Positions 1-7,807 of a stretch of DNA of 64,000 nucleotides are shown here, piece after piece; position 1 is the stretch's first letter, and each line of letters begins with the position of its first letter. The position numbers and the translations under genes were made by a program. Location: positions 48,282-112,281 of the forward strand of contig DBXW01000011.1 in the NCBI GenBank assembly GCA_002309715.1, read 5' to 3'. The DNA is from Candidatus Avelusimicrobium cornigerorum. GTDB lineage: Bacteria > Elusimicrobiota > Elusimicrobia > Elusimicrobiales > Elusimicrobiaceae. The notes beneath the pieces are model-generated. The model did not search any database, was not told where the DNA came from, and saw only the letters and a list, made by a program, of their open reading frames with translations.

Positions 1-335
1 GCGACAAATCTTTCTATCCCACGTTGGAAAAATCCAATTTATTGGAAGGGAATTATATTATGGCCAAATCGGGCCACAGCCGCGGAAGCACCGTTGATTT
101 GACGATTATTAAAAAAGACGGCGGTTTTGTGGATATGGGCGGCACCTTTGATTTATTCTCGGAAATTTCACACCCGGACTATAAAAAAATTTCCAAGAAA
201 CAAAAAAAGAATCGCGAAATTTTAAGAAAAGCCATGGAAAAAGCAGGTTTTCAAGGCATTGATTCCGAGTGGTGGCACTTTACGTTAAAAGACGAACCGT
301 ATAAAGACACCTACTTCAACTTTGATGTAGAGTAA
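1..335 (+). CDS. D-alanyl-D-alanine dipeptidase, VanX/DdpX type (3' part)
   Basis: This is the C-terminal part of a zinc D-Ala-D-Ala dipeptidase of peptidase family M15D. The reading frame is open from base 3, so the true start lies to the left of the window. The zinc/catalytic signatures SGHSRGSTVDLT and, near the end, EWWHF are both visible, which matches the known VanX metal ligands (His, Asp, His) and catalytic Glu. The enzyme cleaves the D-Ala-D-Ala dipeptide, either for peptidoglycan recycling or for nutrition. No vanH or vanA homologue is in view, so a resistance role is not supported. A strong hairpin terminator follows 16 bases after the stop. Confidence 0.85.
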   Translation, partial: DKSFYPTLEKSNLLEGNYIMAKSGHSRGSTVDLTIIKKDGGFVDMGGTFDLFSEISHPDYKKISKKQKKNREILRKAMEKAGFQGIDSEWWHFTLKDEPYKDTYFNFDVE

Positions 336-351
336 CATGGGTTGCTTATAG

Positions 352-382
352 AAAAGGCCCCGTCGTTTGACGGGGCCTTTTT
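352..382. terminator. bidirectional rho-independent terminator
   Basis: A 13-bp stem rich in G and C (AAAAGGCCCCGTC with its complement, loop of four) is flanked by A-runs and T-runs on both sides. It lies between the convergent dipeptidase and preA genes and can serve both. Confidence 0.85.
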
Positions 383-400
383 CAAATAAACCTTCTTAAT

Positions 401-1585
401 TTATCTTTCAGCACTAATGGCTCCCACCGGGCAAACAAACCGGCACAAACCGCACCCCACGCAACGGGTTTTATCCAACGCAATATATCCGTCTTCCAAG
501 CGCAAGGCTTGATGTTCGGACTCGCCGCAAATCGTTACACATTTGCCGCAACGTCCGCATTTATCATGCGCAATTTGGGGGTATGTGAGCGGCGTTTTGG
601 GCAAATCTTTATGTGAACTGATGCGCTCAATGGCTTTATTTTTAAGGGCCGATAAACTCGTAAATCCTTTTTCTTCCAAATAAGATTGCAACCCTTTTAT
701 CATCGGGCCGATAACTTTATAACCGTTTAGCATAACTTCCGTACAAACTTGCACGGCGTCCGATCCGACGGCTATATATTGCACCGCGTCTTCCCAAGAA
801 GAAATGCCGCCTTGTCCCAAAATAGGCAGTTTGCTGGCTTGACGCATTTGTGCCACGCAACGAAGCCCTATCGGTTTAACCATTGTTCCGGAACACCCGC
901 CGTACGCGGTTTTCCCGTTGACGTTAAGCAGCGGCTCAAATGTATTTAGGTCTATCCCCATAAATCCCTGTACCGTATTGATAGCGGCCAAGCCGTCGGC
1001 ATGAGCGTTTTCCACAGCCTGGGCGATAGTGGCGATATTGGACACGTTCGGGGAAAGTTTTACAAACACGGGTTTTTGGGCGACTTCTTTGACCCAGCGG
1101 GTAATTTGGGCCGATATTTCCGGGTCCGTACCGATTGCCATACCGATCCCTTTTTCCGGCATGCCGTGCGGACACGAAAAATTAAGTTCAAAAGCATCTG
1201 CCGGTGTATTATTGATGGTTTTTACTAAATCTTGCCATGCCTTTTTTTGGACAGGTGCCATAATACTGGCAATAACCACTTTATGCGGGTATTTTTGTTT
1301 TAAGAATTTAATACCGTCGCACCAATACTTAACGGTTTGGTGGCTTAATAACTCAATGTTTTGAAACCCGATAATGCGCTTTTTATCTTGCAAAACGGCA
1401 TAACGCGGGCTGGCCTCGTTCATTTCCAAATCGTCGGGAGTAATCGTTTTAAGAACGGCCCCACCCCACCCCATTTCAAAAGCGACATCAATACTTTCCA
1501 CCAAAGCCGTCGGCGGGGCAGACGCAAGCAAAAACGGATTTTCAAAATCAATTCCTAAAAAAGAAGTTCGTAGAATATGGGACAT
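401..1585 (-). CDS. preA: NAD-dependent dihydropyrimidine dehydrogenase subunit PreA
   Basis: PreA is the catalytic subunit of bacterial dihydropyrimidine dehydrogenase, which reduces uracil or thymine to the 5,6-dihydro form. Residues 1 to about 310 form the dihydroorotate-dehydrogenase-like FMN barrel (ELNFSCPHG, KLSPN, GQGGISSWEDA). The C-terminus carries two [4Fe-4S] motifs (CGRCGKCVTIC and CVGCGLCRFVCP). The length of 394 aa is close to the E. coli protein. The usual partner, PreT (FAD/NAD electron-entry subunit), is not adjacent, so it must be encoded elsewhere or another donor is used. The gene ends at the shared terminator. Confidence 0.88.
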   Translation of the reverse strand: MSHILRTSFLGIDFENPFLLASAPPTALVESIDVAFEMGWGGAVLKTITPDDLEMNEASPRYAVLQDKKRIIGFQNIELLSHQTVKYWCDGIKFLKQKYPHKVVIASIMAPVQKKAWQDLVKTINNTPADAFELNFSCPHGMPEKGIGMAIGTDPEISAQITRWVKEVAQKPVFVKLSPNVSNIATIAQAVENAHADGLAAINTVQGFMGIDLNTFEPLLNVNGKTAYGGCSGTMVKPIGLRCVAQMRQASKLPILGQGGISSWEDAVQYIAVGSDAVQVCTEVMLNGYKVIGPMIKGLQSYLEEKGFTSLSALKNKAIERISSHKDLPKTPLTYPQIAHDKCGRCGKCVTICGESEHQALRLEDGYIALDKTRCVGCGLCRFVCPVGAISAER

Positions 1586-1625
1586 AAATACTCCTATTAA
1601 GTAATTTTATTTCATTGTAGCAATT

Positions 1626-2870
1626 TTACAATTTGCGGATGGCCCAATTTTTGGGATATAAATTGTTGGCTCTGTCGCCTAAATTTTTCATAAATCCAAG
1701 CGGATGGTTTTGATATGTCACCACCACAAAACCTTTAGGCGTTTTTTCAGGCAAAATGAAACTTTCACGGTGCAAATAACGGCGCGCTTGTTCCAAAGAT
1801 AGTTCCACGCGCGGATATTCATCCGGTGAAAGATTGATAGAAAGCGCTTGTGCGGCAGAAGGAATAAGGTCTTTCCCTTTTTGTTCGGGTTGCGGCCTAC
1901 CGTCGGAAAGCAAATGGATCAGCGCGTGCGCCTGGGCGTGTTTTCGGGCAGAAGAAGGCAGCAGCGCGCGCACGGAACTTTCCCCTTTTTTGCGAAGTAT
2001 CGCCATAAAAAGTCCTTCGCTCTTCGTGGTGCCGGGGATAAAACGGTAAACCGGGCCGTTCCACCCGGCAAGCAAAGAGCCGGCAATTTGCCACGTGGGG
2101 TTTATAGGAACGGGTAAAATTTCCGCGCCCAATTCTTCCGCTATAAAGCGCACGTTTTCTTCGTTTTCGCAAATGTTAAACGTACACGTACTGTAAATTA
2201 AAAGACCGCCGGGGCGCAAACACGGCCAAATGTCTTGCAAAATTTGGCGTTGGCGTCGTTGGCAAAATTGCACATTGGATAAACTCCACTCGTTAACAGC
2301 CCCCTCATCCCGGCGGAAAAGCCCTTCGCCCGAGCAAGGCACATCGGTCAAAATCACGTCAAACATCCAATCCGTTTTGGCAAAATCGTGCGCGTAATTG
2401 TGCGTTACAAGTACGTCCGGGTGGCCTTGTTTAAGCATATTTTCAAGCAAAATACTCGCTCGGCGGCGGTCGGGCTCGTTGCTAACTAACACAGAGCCCT
2501 GCGGCAAGGCCGCGCGCATTAAAGTAGATTTTCCGCCCGGCGCCGCGCATAAATCTAATGCCAGCACCGGGGAAGTAACGTACGTGCGCAATACGTGATC
2601 TAAAAATAGCGAGCCCGCCTCTTGCACATAATATACACCCGCGTGAAAAAGCGGATCTAACGTAAAATTAGGCCGCTGACTAAGCCAATAACCCTCTTTA
2701 CACCACGGCACCGGCACCGCGCCCGAAAAGGCCGTCTCACCTTGATATTTAAACGGATTGAAACGAACGCTAACCACCGGTCCTTCGTCAAAAGACGCTA
2801 AAAACCGTTGCCAACGATCGGTTCCAAAAAGTGCGGAAGTATAGGAAATAAATTCTTGCGGTAAGGGCAT
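1626..2870 (-). CDS. rsmF: 16S rRNA (cytosine-C5)-methyltransferase, RsmF/NOL1-NOP2-Sun family
   Basis: This is an S-adenosylmethionine-dependent RNA m5C methyltransferase. It shows the SAM-binding loop DLCAAPGGKST (about residues 105-115), the motif IV cysteine in TDVPCSGEGLFRRD and the catalytic cysteine in YSTCTF. The 414-aa layout, with a short N-terminal domain and a C-terminal extension of about 120 residues after the Rossmann core, resembles RsmF (YebU), which modifies C1407 of 16S rRNA, rather than RsmB. The exact target base is inferred. It lies 40 bases upstream of preA on the same strand, so the two may be co-transcribed. Confidence 0.8.
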   Translation of the reverse strand: MPLPQEFISYTSALFGTDRWQRFLASFDEGPVVSVRFNPFKYQGETAFSGAVPVPWCKEGYWLSQRPNFTLDPLFHAGVYYVQEAGSLFLDHVLRTYVTSPVLALDLCAAPGGKSTLMRAALPQGSVLVSNEPDRRRASILLENMLKQGHPDVLVTHNYAHDFAKTDWMFDVILTDVPCSGEGLFRRDEGAVNEWSLSNVQFCQRRQRQILQDIWPCLRPGGLLIYSTCTFNICENEENVRFIAEELGAEILPVPINPTWQIAGSLLAGWNGPVYRFIPGTTKSEGLFMAILRKKGESSVRALLPSSARKHAQAHALIHLLSDGRPQPEQKGKDLIPSAAQALSINLSPDEYPRVELSLEQARRYLHRESFILPEKTPKGFVVVTYQNHPLGFMKNLGDRANNLYPKNWAIRKL

Positions 2871-2912
2871 ATAATTTTTTCGCTAGAATCCACCAAAAAT
2901 ATTCACGCACGG

Positions 2913-3872
2913 TTAATCGTCCAAAAACAGACACGCCCAACCGCGGTAATACCAACGTTGATAGAATTTAGGCAGTAGAAAACAAAAAGGATGACGCCAA
3001 AAATATCGTGCTATTAGTTTCGTCCAACCCCACACGCGGTTATCATCCCGGGGGATACGATCCGCCCACGGGCTTACACGCATTAAATCTATATACTCTT
3101 GCCGATGCGGGGCAAAAAAGTTCTTTTTCCAGGGTGCAAAATGCCGTATAATTGTTTTTTTCGGGGCTTGTATAATTTCGTTAAAACGCGGATGGTGTAA
3201 AAATAAATCGGGTTTATACAAATAACTTCTTACGTTATAATAATCGGGCAACATTTTCTTATGTTCCCGGCAGATAAAGTTGATAGCATCTTGGTCGGGA
3301 TATTGCAATAAACTCGCATTTTTGACAGAGTAATCTAATAGTTTCTCAAATAAATTTTCCTCTCGCCATTTTTTATTGTTAATAAGTAATACGCCGGAAT
3401 TAACATATTCTTCTACCTTAAAATCATCCCCAAAACGCTCTTTTAACCGGCCACGGAAAATAACATTATAGTCGGGCACGCCCGCTATAAAATAATCGGA
3501 AATATCCGTAGCCCACAAATCTTGCAAACTTTCGCGCACCATCACGTCGCAATCTAAATACAAGACTTTATCTTCCGGGATGAGTTTAGGTATTAAATAA
3601 CGCCCGAAAATGGATAAGGTCCATTGGGCACGTTTAACATCGCATTGGGCAAATAGTTTTTCGTCTAACGGCAGATAGGTTAATTCAAACGGATGCGTAG
3701 CCCGTAACGATTCTATTTTCTTTTTACTGATGGCCGAGATTTTATTATCTAAAATGTAAAAATGGAATTTATCTTGCGGGGCGGCATTTTTTAGGACAGA
3801 AAAAATAGCCATTCCCATATAGGGGGCATAATTATCGTCGCAAGCCAAACAAATGTTTAATGTATTATTCAT
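2913..3872 (-). CDS. glycosyltransferase family 8 protein
   Basis: This is a retaining GT-A glycosyltransferase of the LPS galactosyl/glucosyltransferase type. The N-terminus LACDDNYAPYMGMAIFSVL is the family's nucleotide-sugar-binding strand. The metal-binding DxD motif is YLDCDVMV (about residues 99-106). NSGVLLINNKKW and the later PDQDAIN are standard GT8 motifs, and IIRHFAPWKK is the C-terminal helix motif. The likely role is addition of a hexose to surface polysaccharide or LPS core; the sugar cannot be told from sequence. It stands alone rather than in an LPS cluster, with a terminator upstream separating it from the small gene at 4009-4179. Confidence 0.85.
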   Translation of the reverse strand: MNNTLNICLACDDNYAPYMGMAIFSVLKNAAPQDKFHFYILDNKISAISKKKIESLRATHPFELTYLPLDEKLFAQCDVKRAQWTLSIFGRYLIPKLIPEDKVLYLDCDVMVRESLQDLWATDISDYFIAGVPDYNVIFRGRLKERFGDDFKVEEYVNSGVLLINNKKWREENLFEKLLDYSVKNASLLQYPDQDAINFICREHKKMLPDYYNVRSYLYKPDLFLHHPRFNEIIQAPKKTIIRHFAPWKKNFFAPHRQEYIDLMRVSPWADRIPRDDNRVWGWTKLIARYFWRHPFCFLLPKFYQRWYYRGWACLFLDD

Positions 3873-3955
3873 TTTTCTATTTTCTATAATATCATATTAT
3901 AACAAAACAGTAAGACTCTATTTTATGGCATGTATTGCCTTCCCTTGGCATAATT

Positions 3956-3985
3956 ATACCCCCGGATCTTTGACCGGGGGTATTT
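3956..3985. terminator. rho-independent terminator hairpin
   Basis: A perfect 10-bp stem (ATACCCCCGG and complement) closes an 8-nt loop and lies just after the stop codon of the small minus-strand gene at 4009-4179. Confidence 0.7.
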
Positions 3986-4008
3986 GATATTTTCACAATA
4001 ACTTTAAT

Positions 4009-4179
4009 TTACAGATGGCTCGGTAGCAAGTAACCCGCTACTTCTTGCTCCATCCGATCAATTTCCAATTGGGTGGCTCGGTACCATTCCGCAAAATTGT
4101 CATTGATGTCGGAAAAAGCACAGAATAGGCGGCGTTGCCGAATATCTTGTAGAGCCTTTTTCTTTTTATGTTTTTTCAT
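4009..4179 (-). CDS. small basic protein, 56 aa, unknown function
   Basis: A short reading frame encodes 56 residues starting MKKHKKKKALQDIRQRRLF and ending in SHL. It is very basic at the N-terminus and acidic/amphipathic in the second half (EWYRATQLEIDRMEQEVAG). Support comes from a near-perfect Shine-Dalgarno sequence, AAGGAGG, ending 7 bases before the ATG, and a strong terminator directly downstream. No family is recognised. The Lys/Arg-rich start could bind nucleic acid, but that is only a guess. It is transcribed away from hydE, with a 200-base divergent intergenic region between them. Confidence 0.6.
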   Translation of the reverse strand: MKKHKKKKALQDIRQRRLFCAFSDINDNFAEWYRATQLEIDRMEQEVAGYLLPSHL

Positions 4180-4362
4180 GCCGGTACCTCCTTTTTTCTA
4201 ATTTCTTTTGGCTTACTTGTATCTTATGCTTTTAGGAAAAATTCTCCAGGGCCTTTGGCTCTAGTTGCCCCGCTGATTTGGGCCCAAGTATTTGGCCGGC
4301 AAAGGCCTAATTTTTCCATTGGCTGCGGCCCAGAAACGGCTGGGCAAAAAGGCCTATGTTTT

Positions 4363-4371
4363 TGCTATACT
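4363..4371 (+). promoter_or_regulatory. extended -10 promoter of hydE, probably leaderless
   Basis: TGCTATACT is an extended -10 element whose hexamer ends 8 bases before the hydE ATG. The expected transcription start falls on or just before the start codon, and no Shine-Dalgarno sequence is present. A weak -35 candidate (TGGGCA) lies 19 bases upstream of the hexamer. Confidence 0.55.
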
Positions 4372-4379
4372 GCTAATAT

Positions 4380-5423
4380 ATGACGACTGAGATTTTGAAA
4401 AAAGCCCAAGCCACGCATAAGTTAACCAAAGCGGAAATTATAAAACTGCTTTCGCTGCCAGATGCAACCGACCTATTTGAAACAGCCGACCAAGTGCGCC
4501 GGGAGTTTGTAGGGAACGGTGTTTATTTGCGCGGACTCATTGAATTTTCCAACTATTGTAAAAACAACTGTTTATATTGCGGCATCCGCGCCGGAAATAC
4601 CCAAGTCCGCCGTTACCGTTTATCCCCGGAAGAGATTGTAAAAACTGCCGAACAAGCCGTGTCTTACGGTTATAAAACCGTCGTGTTGCAATCGGGCGAA
4701 GACGGGTGGTTTGATACCGATACGCTATGCAATATCATTCGGCAAATTAAAAATTTAGACGTGGCCATCACCTTAAGTATCGGCGAAAAAACGCGCAAAG
4801 AATATGCCGCCTATCGCCAAGCCGGAGCCGACCGCTATTTGCTGCGCATTGAAACTACCGATAAAATGCTTTATGAAAAATTAGATCCGGGTTTAAGTTG
4901 GGAAAACCGCGTACGCTGTTTGCAAGATTTGAAAGATTTAGGGTATGAGGTCGGCTCCGGCTCGCTGGTTGGGCTCCCGGGCCAAACATTGGAAAGTTTG
5001 GCAGACGATTTGTTATTTTTCCAAAAATTGCCGGTGGATATGGCGGGAATCGGGCCGTTTATCCCCCACCCGCAAACGCCGTTGGCGGACCAAACTACCG
5101 ACGGTCATTTTGAACTTTCGCTTAAAATGATGGCGGTTATGCGTCTGCTGTTGCCGGACATCAATATCCCGGCCACAACCGCTATGGAAACACTCCACCC
5201 GCAAGGACGGCTACTCGCCCTACAGGCAGGCGCCAATGTGGTTATGCCCAACGCCACCGATACACAATACCGCTCGTTTTACGAATTATACCCGGGCAAG
5301 ATTTGCGTGGGAGACAATGCCGAAAAATGTCGCCACTGTATAGAAGGCAAAATACAATCTATCGGCCGGCATATTGCTCCCGGCAAAGGGTTTCATGGGG
5401 ACTATAAAAAAGAAAGTGTCTAA
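4380..5423 (+). CDS. hydE: [FeFe]-hydrogenase H-cluster radical SAM maturase HydE
   Basis: HydE is a radical SAM enzyme that, together with HydG and HydF, builds the diiron subcluster of the [FeFe]-hydrogenase H-cluster. The radical SAM motif is CKNNCLYC (about residues 59-66), inside the family block GLIEFSNYCKNNCLYCGIR. The 347-aa length is normal for HydE. The homology begins right at the chosen ATG, which supports this start although there is no ribosome-binding site. HydF, HydG and the hydrogenase itself are not in the window. The gene implies hydrogen metabolism and an anaerobic life. A terminator follows immediately. Confidence 0.88.
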   Translation: MTTEILKKAQATHKLTKAEIIKLLSLPDATDLFETADQVRREFVGNGVYLRGLIEFSNYCKNNCLYCGIRAGNTQVRRYRLSPEEIVKTAEQAVSYGYKTVVLQSGEDGWFDTDTLCNIIRQIKNLDVAITLSIGEKTRKEYAAYRQAGADRYLLRIETTDKMLYEKLDPGLSWENRVRCLQDLKDLGYEVGSGSLVGLPGQTLESLADDLLFFQKLPVDMAGIGPFIPHPQTPLADQTTDGHFELSLKMMAVMRLLLPDINIPATTAMETLHPQGRLLALQAGANVVMPNATDTQYRSFYELYPGKICVGDNAEKCRHCIEGKIQSIGRHIAPGKGFHGDYKKESV

Positions 5424-5436
5424 AAATTGGGTAAAT

Positions 5437-5466
5437 TAAAAACCCCGCCGTTAAGCGGGGTTTTTT
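5437..5466. terminator. rho-independent terminator of hydE
   Basis: An A-rich run, the stem CCCCGC/GCGGGG with a short loop, and a run of six T lie 14 bases past the hydE stop. It also lies just past the stop of the convergent gene at 5484. Confidence 0.8.
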
Positions 5467-5483
5467 GCAAAACGCGCTACTGA

Positions 5484-6092
5484 CTAAAACCCTTCACACG
5501 CCTTGTCGCGCAAAAAGGGAATCACGTCTTTGAAAGGGTTTTTCTTCATCCACCTTTCCACTTGAAAGGCCGACACAGAAACACCGGCCGCCGTATGATA
5601 GCCAAAATCATACACCAAGCGGTAAAGCGGAATATCTATATACCGCCAACGAAGTTCCCACTCTCCGTGATTGTACGAGTCCGGCTCCATACTAAAAATA
5701 AGTTTGCCGCCTTCGTCATCGGTAGTATAGTGACACAGGGCATTTTCCGGGCAATCGTTCATCCCGTGGAAATACCCGCCGATAATAACAAACGGCATCA
5801 TACGTACTTCGTACGAACTCATTTCAAAAGGACTTTCAAGAGAAGCCGCATATTCAATATCCCAACTCTCTGAGAGTTTATGACGATAGGCTTCCCAAAA
5901 AGGTATTTTCTTTCCCGTTAAAGGATCTTGAAGGAAAAAATCCGGCTCTTTCTCCACTTTTTCTTGAATAGCCGCTTGTATTCGTTGGCGGATTTCAGGT
6001 AGATTTCGGCCCGCATCCGTGGCCGCCGTCCGCGCAAACGATGCAGTGCTTAAGGCACAAACAGCACATAAAACTACTAGGTATTTCTTCAT
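5484..6092 (-). CDS. secreted protein of unknown function
   Basis: This 202-aa protein has a clear Sec signal peptide (MKKYLVVLCAVCALSTASFA, cleavage near residue 20). The start at 6092 is chosen because AGGAGG precedes it at good spacing and the signal peptide begins there; a longer in-frame start at 6134 lacks both. The mature part is about 180 residues, acidic and aromatic-rich (for example WELRWRYIDIPLYRLVYDFGYH), with three cysteines. No family is recognised. It is probably a periplasmic or surface protein. It is transcribed alone and its 3' end faces hydE. Confidence 0.65.
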   Translation of the reverse strand: MKKYLVVLCAVCALSTASFARTAATDAGRNLPEIRQRIQAAIQEKVEKEPDFFLQDPLTGKKIPFWEAYRHKLSESWDIEYAASLESPFEMSSYEVRMMPFVIIGGYFHGMNDCPENALCHYTTDDEGGKLIFSMEPDSYNHGEWELRWRYIDIPLYRLVYDFGYHTAAGVSVSAFQVERWMKKNPFKDVIPFLRDKACEGF

Positions 6093-6193
6093 TACTTCCT
6101 CCTTATCTTGCTGATATTTTATGGTAACAAACAACCAAAAATAACGTCAATAGAGCAAAAGCCCCATACCCGGCTTGGGCCTTTTGGCACCAC

Positions 6194-6229
6194 AAAAAAC
6201 GCCCCGGGCTGTTAGCCCGGAGCGTTTTT
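6194..6229. terminator. rho-independent terminator downstream of accB/DUF2582
   Basis: A 15-bp stem with one mismatch (AAAAACGC, then GGGCT and complements, 3-nt loop) sits 15 bases past the stop of the 6244-6501 gene and ends in a T-run on the minus strand. Confidence 0.8.
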
Positions 6230-6243
6230 ACTGTTCCAGATTA

Positions 6244-6501
6244 TTACATATTTTCCGGCAGGGCTACCGGAGCAGATACGGCCTCAGCCGGCTTGCCCCC
6301 CCACGTAACGTGGTAGTTAATGCCATCTGCTTCCAGCGAAATTTTGCCTTGTTGATACAACGCACCTAACGCCAGATACAATACGGAACTGGACAGACGC
6401 AACATCACTTTTAACTGCCAGGAACTCACCGTATTATTTTTAGACAAATACTCACTGATTTGGTTAGTGGCTAATTGAATATTTTCTTGTAATGGAGTCA
6501 T
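6244..6501 (-). CDS. winged helix-turn-helix protein, DUF2582 type
   Basis: This 85-aa protein starts one codon after accB ends. Its central part (LSKNNTVSSWQLKVMLRLSS, then LYLALGALYQQGKISLE) has the helix-turn-helix plus wing pattern of DUF2582 proteins, which are small winged-helix proteins found in Bacteroidota and other gut anaerobes. Function is unknown. The 2-base gap to accB means co-transcription and possibly translational coupling, so a link to fatty acid synthesis or its control is an inference from position. Confidence 0.65.
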   Translation of the reverse strand: MTPLQENIQLATNQISEYLSKNNTVSSWQLKVMLRLSSSVLYLALGALYQQGKISLEADGINYHVTWGGKPAEAVSAPVALPENM

Positions 6502-6503
6502 AA

Positions 6504-7007
6504 TTATACCCGTTCAATGGCGAACAACGGCTCACCTTGTTTAACCGGCTTACCGTTTTCTACCAATACTTTTTTAATCACGCACGGAAATTCCGCCCGC
6601 ATTTCGTTAAAAACCTTCATTGCTTCAATCAAACAAATAACGTCGCCTTTTTTCACGCGCGCGCCTTCTTTGACAAAAGGCGGAGCGCTGGGCGTAGAAC
6701 CGCGGAAGAAAATGCCCATCAAAGGCGCATTTAAGACTTCTTTATATTGCTCCTGCAAGGCCACCGCGCCACCGTTAGAAACGGCCCCGGCCGTACTGCC
6801 CACCGCTACCGGCACCGGCACAACCGCCGGTTTTGCCTTGACCAAGCGGACATACAACCCTTTTTGGTCGTACTCAATGGTATCCAATTGGTTGTCTTGC
6901 ATAAAACTATAAAGTTGTTTTACTTCTTTTAAAATGGGAGATTCTTTCGCCGCTACTGCTTTGGCTTTGTTGGTTACACCTTTTTTCTGGGTAGTTGATT
7001 TTTTCAT
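6504..7007 (-). CDS. accB: acetyl-CoA carboxylase biotin carboxyl carrier protein
   Basis: AccB carries the biotin that shuttles a carboxyl group between biotin carboxylase and carboxyltransferase in the first step of fatty acid synthesis. The biotinyl domain is the C-terminal 75 residues, with the biotin-accepting lysine in EAMKVFNE. The N-terminal half has a leucine-rich segment (ILKEVKQLYSFMQDNQLD) and a Pro/Val/Ala linker, as is usual. At 167 aa it is slightly longer than E. coli AccB because of a basic N-terminus. accC is not downstream as it is in many bacteria. The ligase that loads biotin (birA) lies at 57.7 kb. Confidence 0.88.
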   Translation of the reverse strand: MKKSTTQKKGVTNKAKAVAAKESPILKEVKQLYSFMQDNQLDTIEYDQKGLYVRLVKAKPAVVPVPVAVGSTAGAVSNGGAVALQEQYKEVLNAPLMGIFFRGSTPSAPPFVKEGARVKKGDVICLIEAMKVFNEMRAEFPCVIKKVLVENGKPVKQGEPLFAIERV

Positions 7008-7062
7008 ATAACCTCTGCTTCCGTAGAAAATACTACGAACTACTATTCATTTTACATAATTT

Positions 7063-7791
7063 TTAGCGCATTGTTGCATTACTTTGCGCAAGAAATAGTT
7101 GAAATTTCTCTTTTTGGCCGGAAATTTCTTCTATAATTTGAGTTAAATTGCCACTTATTTGACGTTCTAAAATTTGGCGCAACACGTTACCCTGTAATTG
7201 CGTATAGGCCGGAATTAACACCGGCGAAAACAAATATAACGTATGTTCGTTTATCCACCGCACCACAGAAGCCGTTCCCGGACGAGCAAACACTTCCCAC
7301 CGCTTGGCCGAAAATTCGCCGATAGGTTTGTCCTGCCCGACGCGGCGCAACGTAAGTATCACCTGCGTGCATAGGCCGTTTTGCCGGGCGCCCACTTGCT
7401 CCAAATTGCTTAATGAGCCGTCACAATCCACCCGGGTCAATTTGGAAATCAATTTTACTTCCGCCGTAAAATTGTATTTATCTTTTATGTGTTGCACTCC
7501 GGCATCCGCCCGGGCAAACAATGTACCCAGCGCATCTGTCGCCGCCACCATAATCGCATCAGACACATCTAACGTAAAACCGTAGAGAGCGGCGCTATCC
7601 GGGTCCGAAACAGAAATTTGAGCGGGAATAATTTTATCGGATAAGACAAGTATGGATGCTTCTATCCGCTCCGGTTGCGCAGGCTGATTAAAAATACCGC
7701 GGCGCAAACGCCCGTGATACATACATCCCATTAAAGAAAATATTAAGAAAAAACAAAATAATTTTTGCAATAATTTTACTATAGCCAACAT
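7063..7791 (-). CDS. lipoprotein of unknown function, end of the tsa operon
   Basis: This 242-aa protein begins MLAIVKLLQKLFCFFLIFSL and has the lipobox LMGC, so it should be a lipid-anchored envelope protein. The start at 7791 places the signal peptide at the N-terminus; a longer in-frame start at 7950 lies inside the upstream TPR gene and is rejected. The mature domain has about 215 residues and two conserved-looking cysteines (VDCDGS, GLCTQ), and no family is recognised. It follows the TPR gene by 16 bases and is the last gene of the minus-strand operon that starts at 12043. The pairing with a periplasmic TPR protein suggests an envelope-assembly role. Confidence 0.6.
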   Translation of the reverse strand: MLAIVKLLQKLFCFFLIFSLMGCMYHGRLRRGIFNQPAQPERIEASILVLSDKIIPAQISVSDPDSAALYGFTLDVSDAIMVAATDALGTLFARADAGVQHIKDKYNFTAEVKLISKLTRVDCDGSLSNLEQVGARQNGLCTQVILTLRRVGQDKPIGEFSAKRWEVFARPGTASVVRWINEHTLYLFSPVLIPAYTQLQGNVLRQILERQISGNLTQIIEEISGQKEKFQLFLAQSNATMR

Positions 7792-7807
7792 CTTTTCACA
7801 CACTTCG

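Noticed and set aside
1..335. Vancomycin resistance gene vanX
   Set aside because: The protein is VanX-like, but no vanH or vanA ligase is in view, and the ddl at 32-33 kb is an ordinary unlinked D-Ala-D-Ala ligase. Dipeptidases of this type also act in wall recycling.
4168..4383. 71-codon plus-strand frame before hydE
   Set aside because: It lacks a ribosome-binding site, overlaps the promoter of hydE and its translation resembles no protein; taken as chance.
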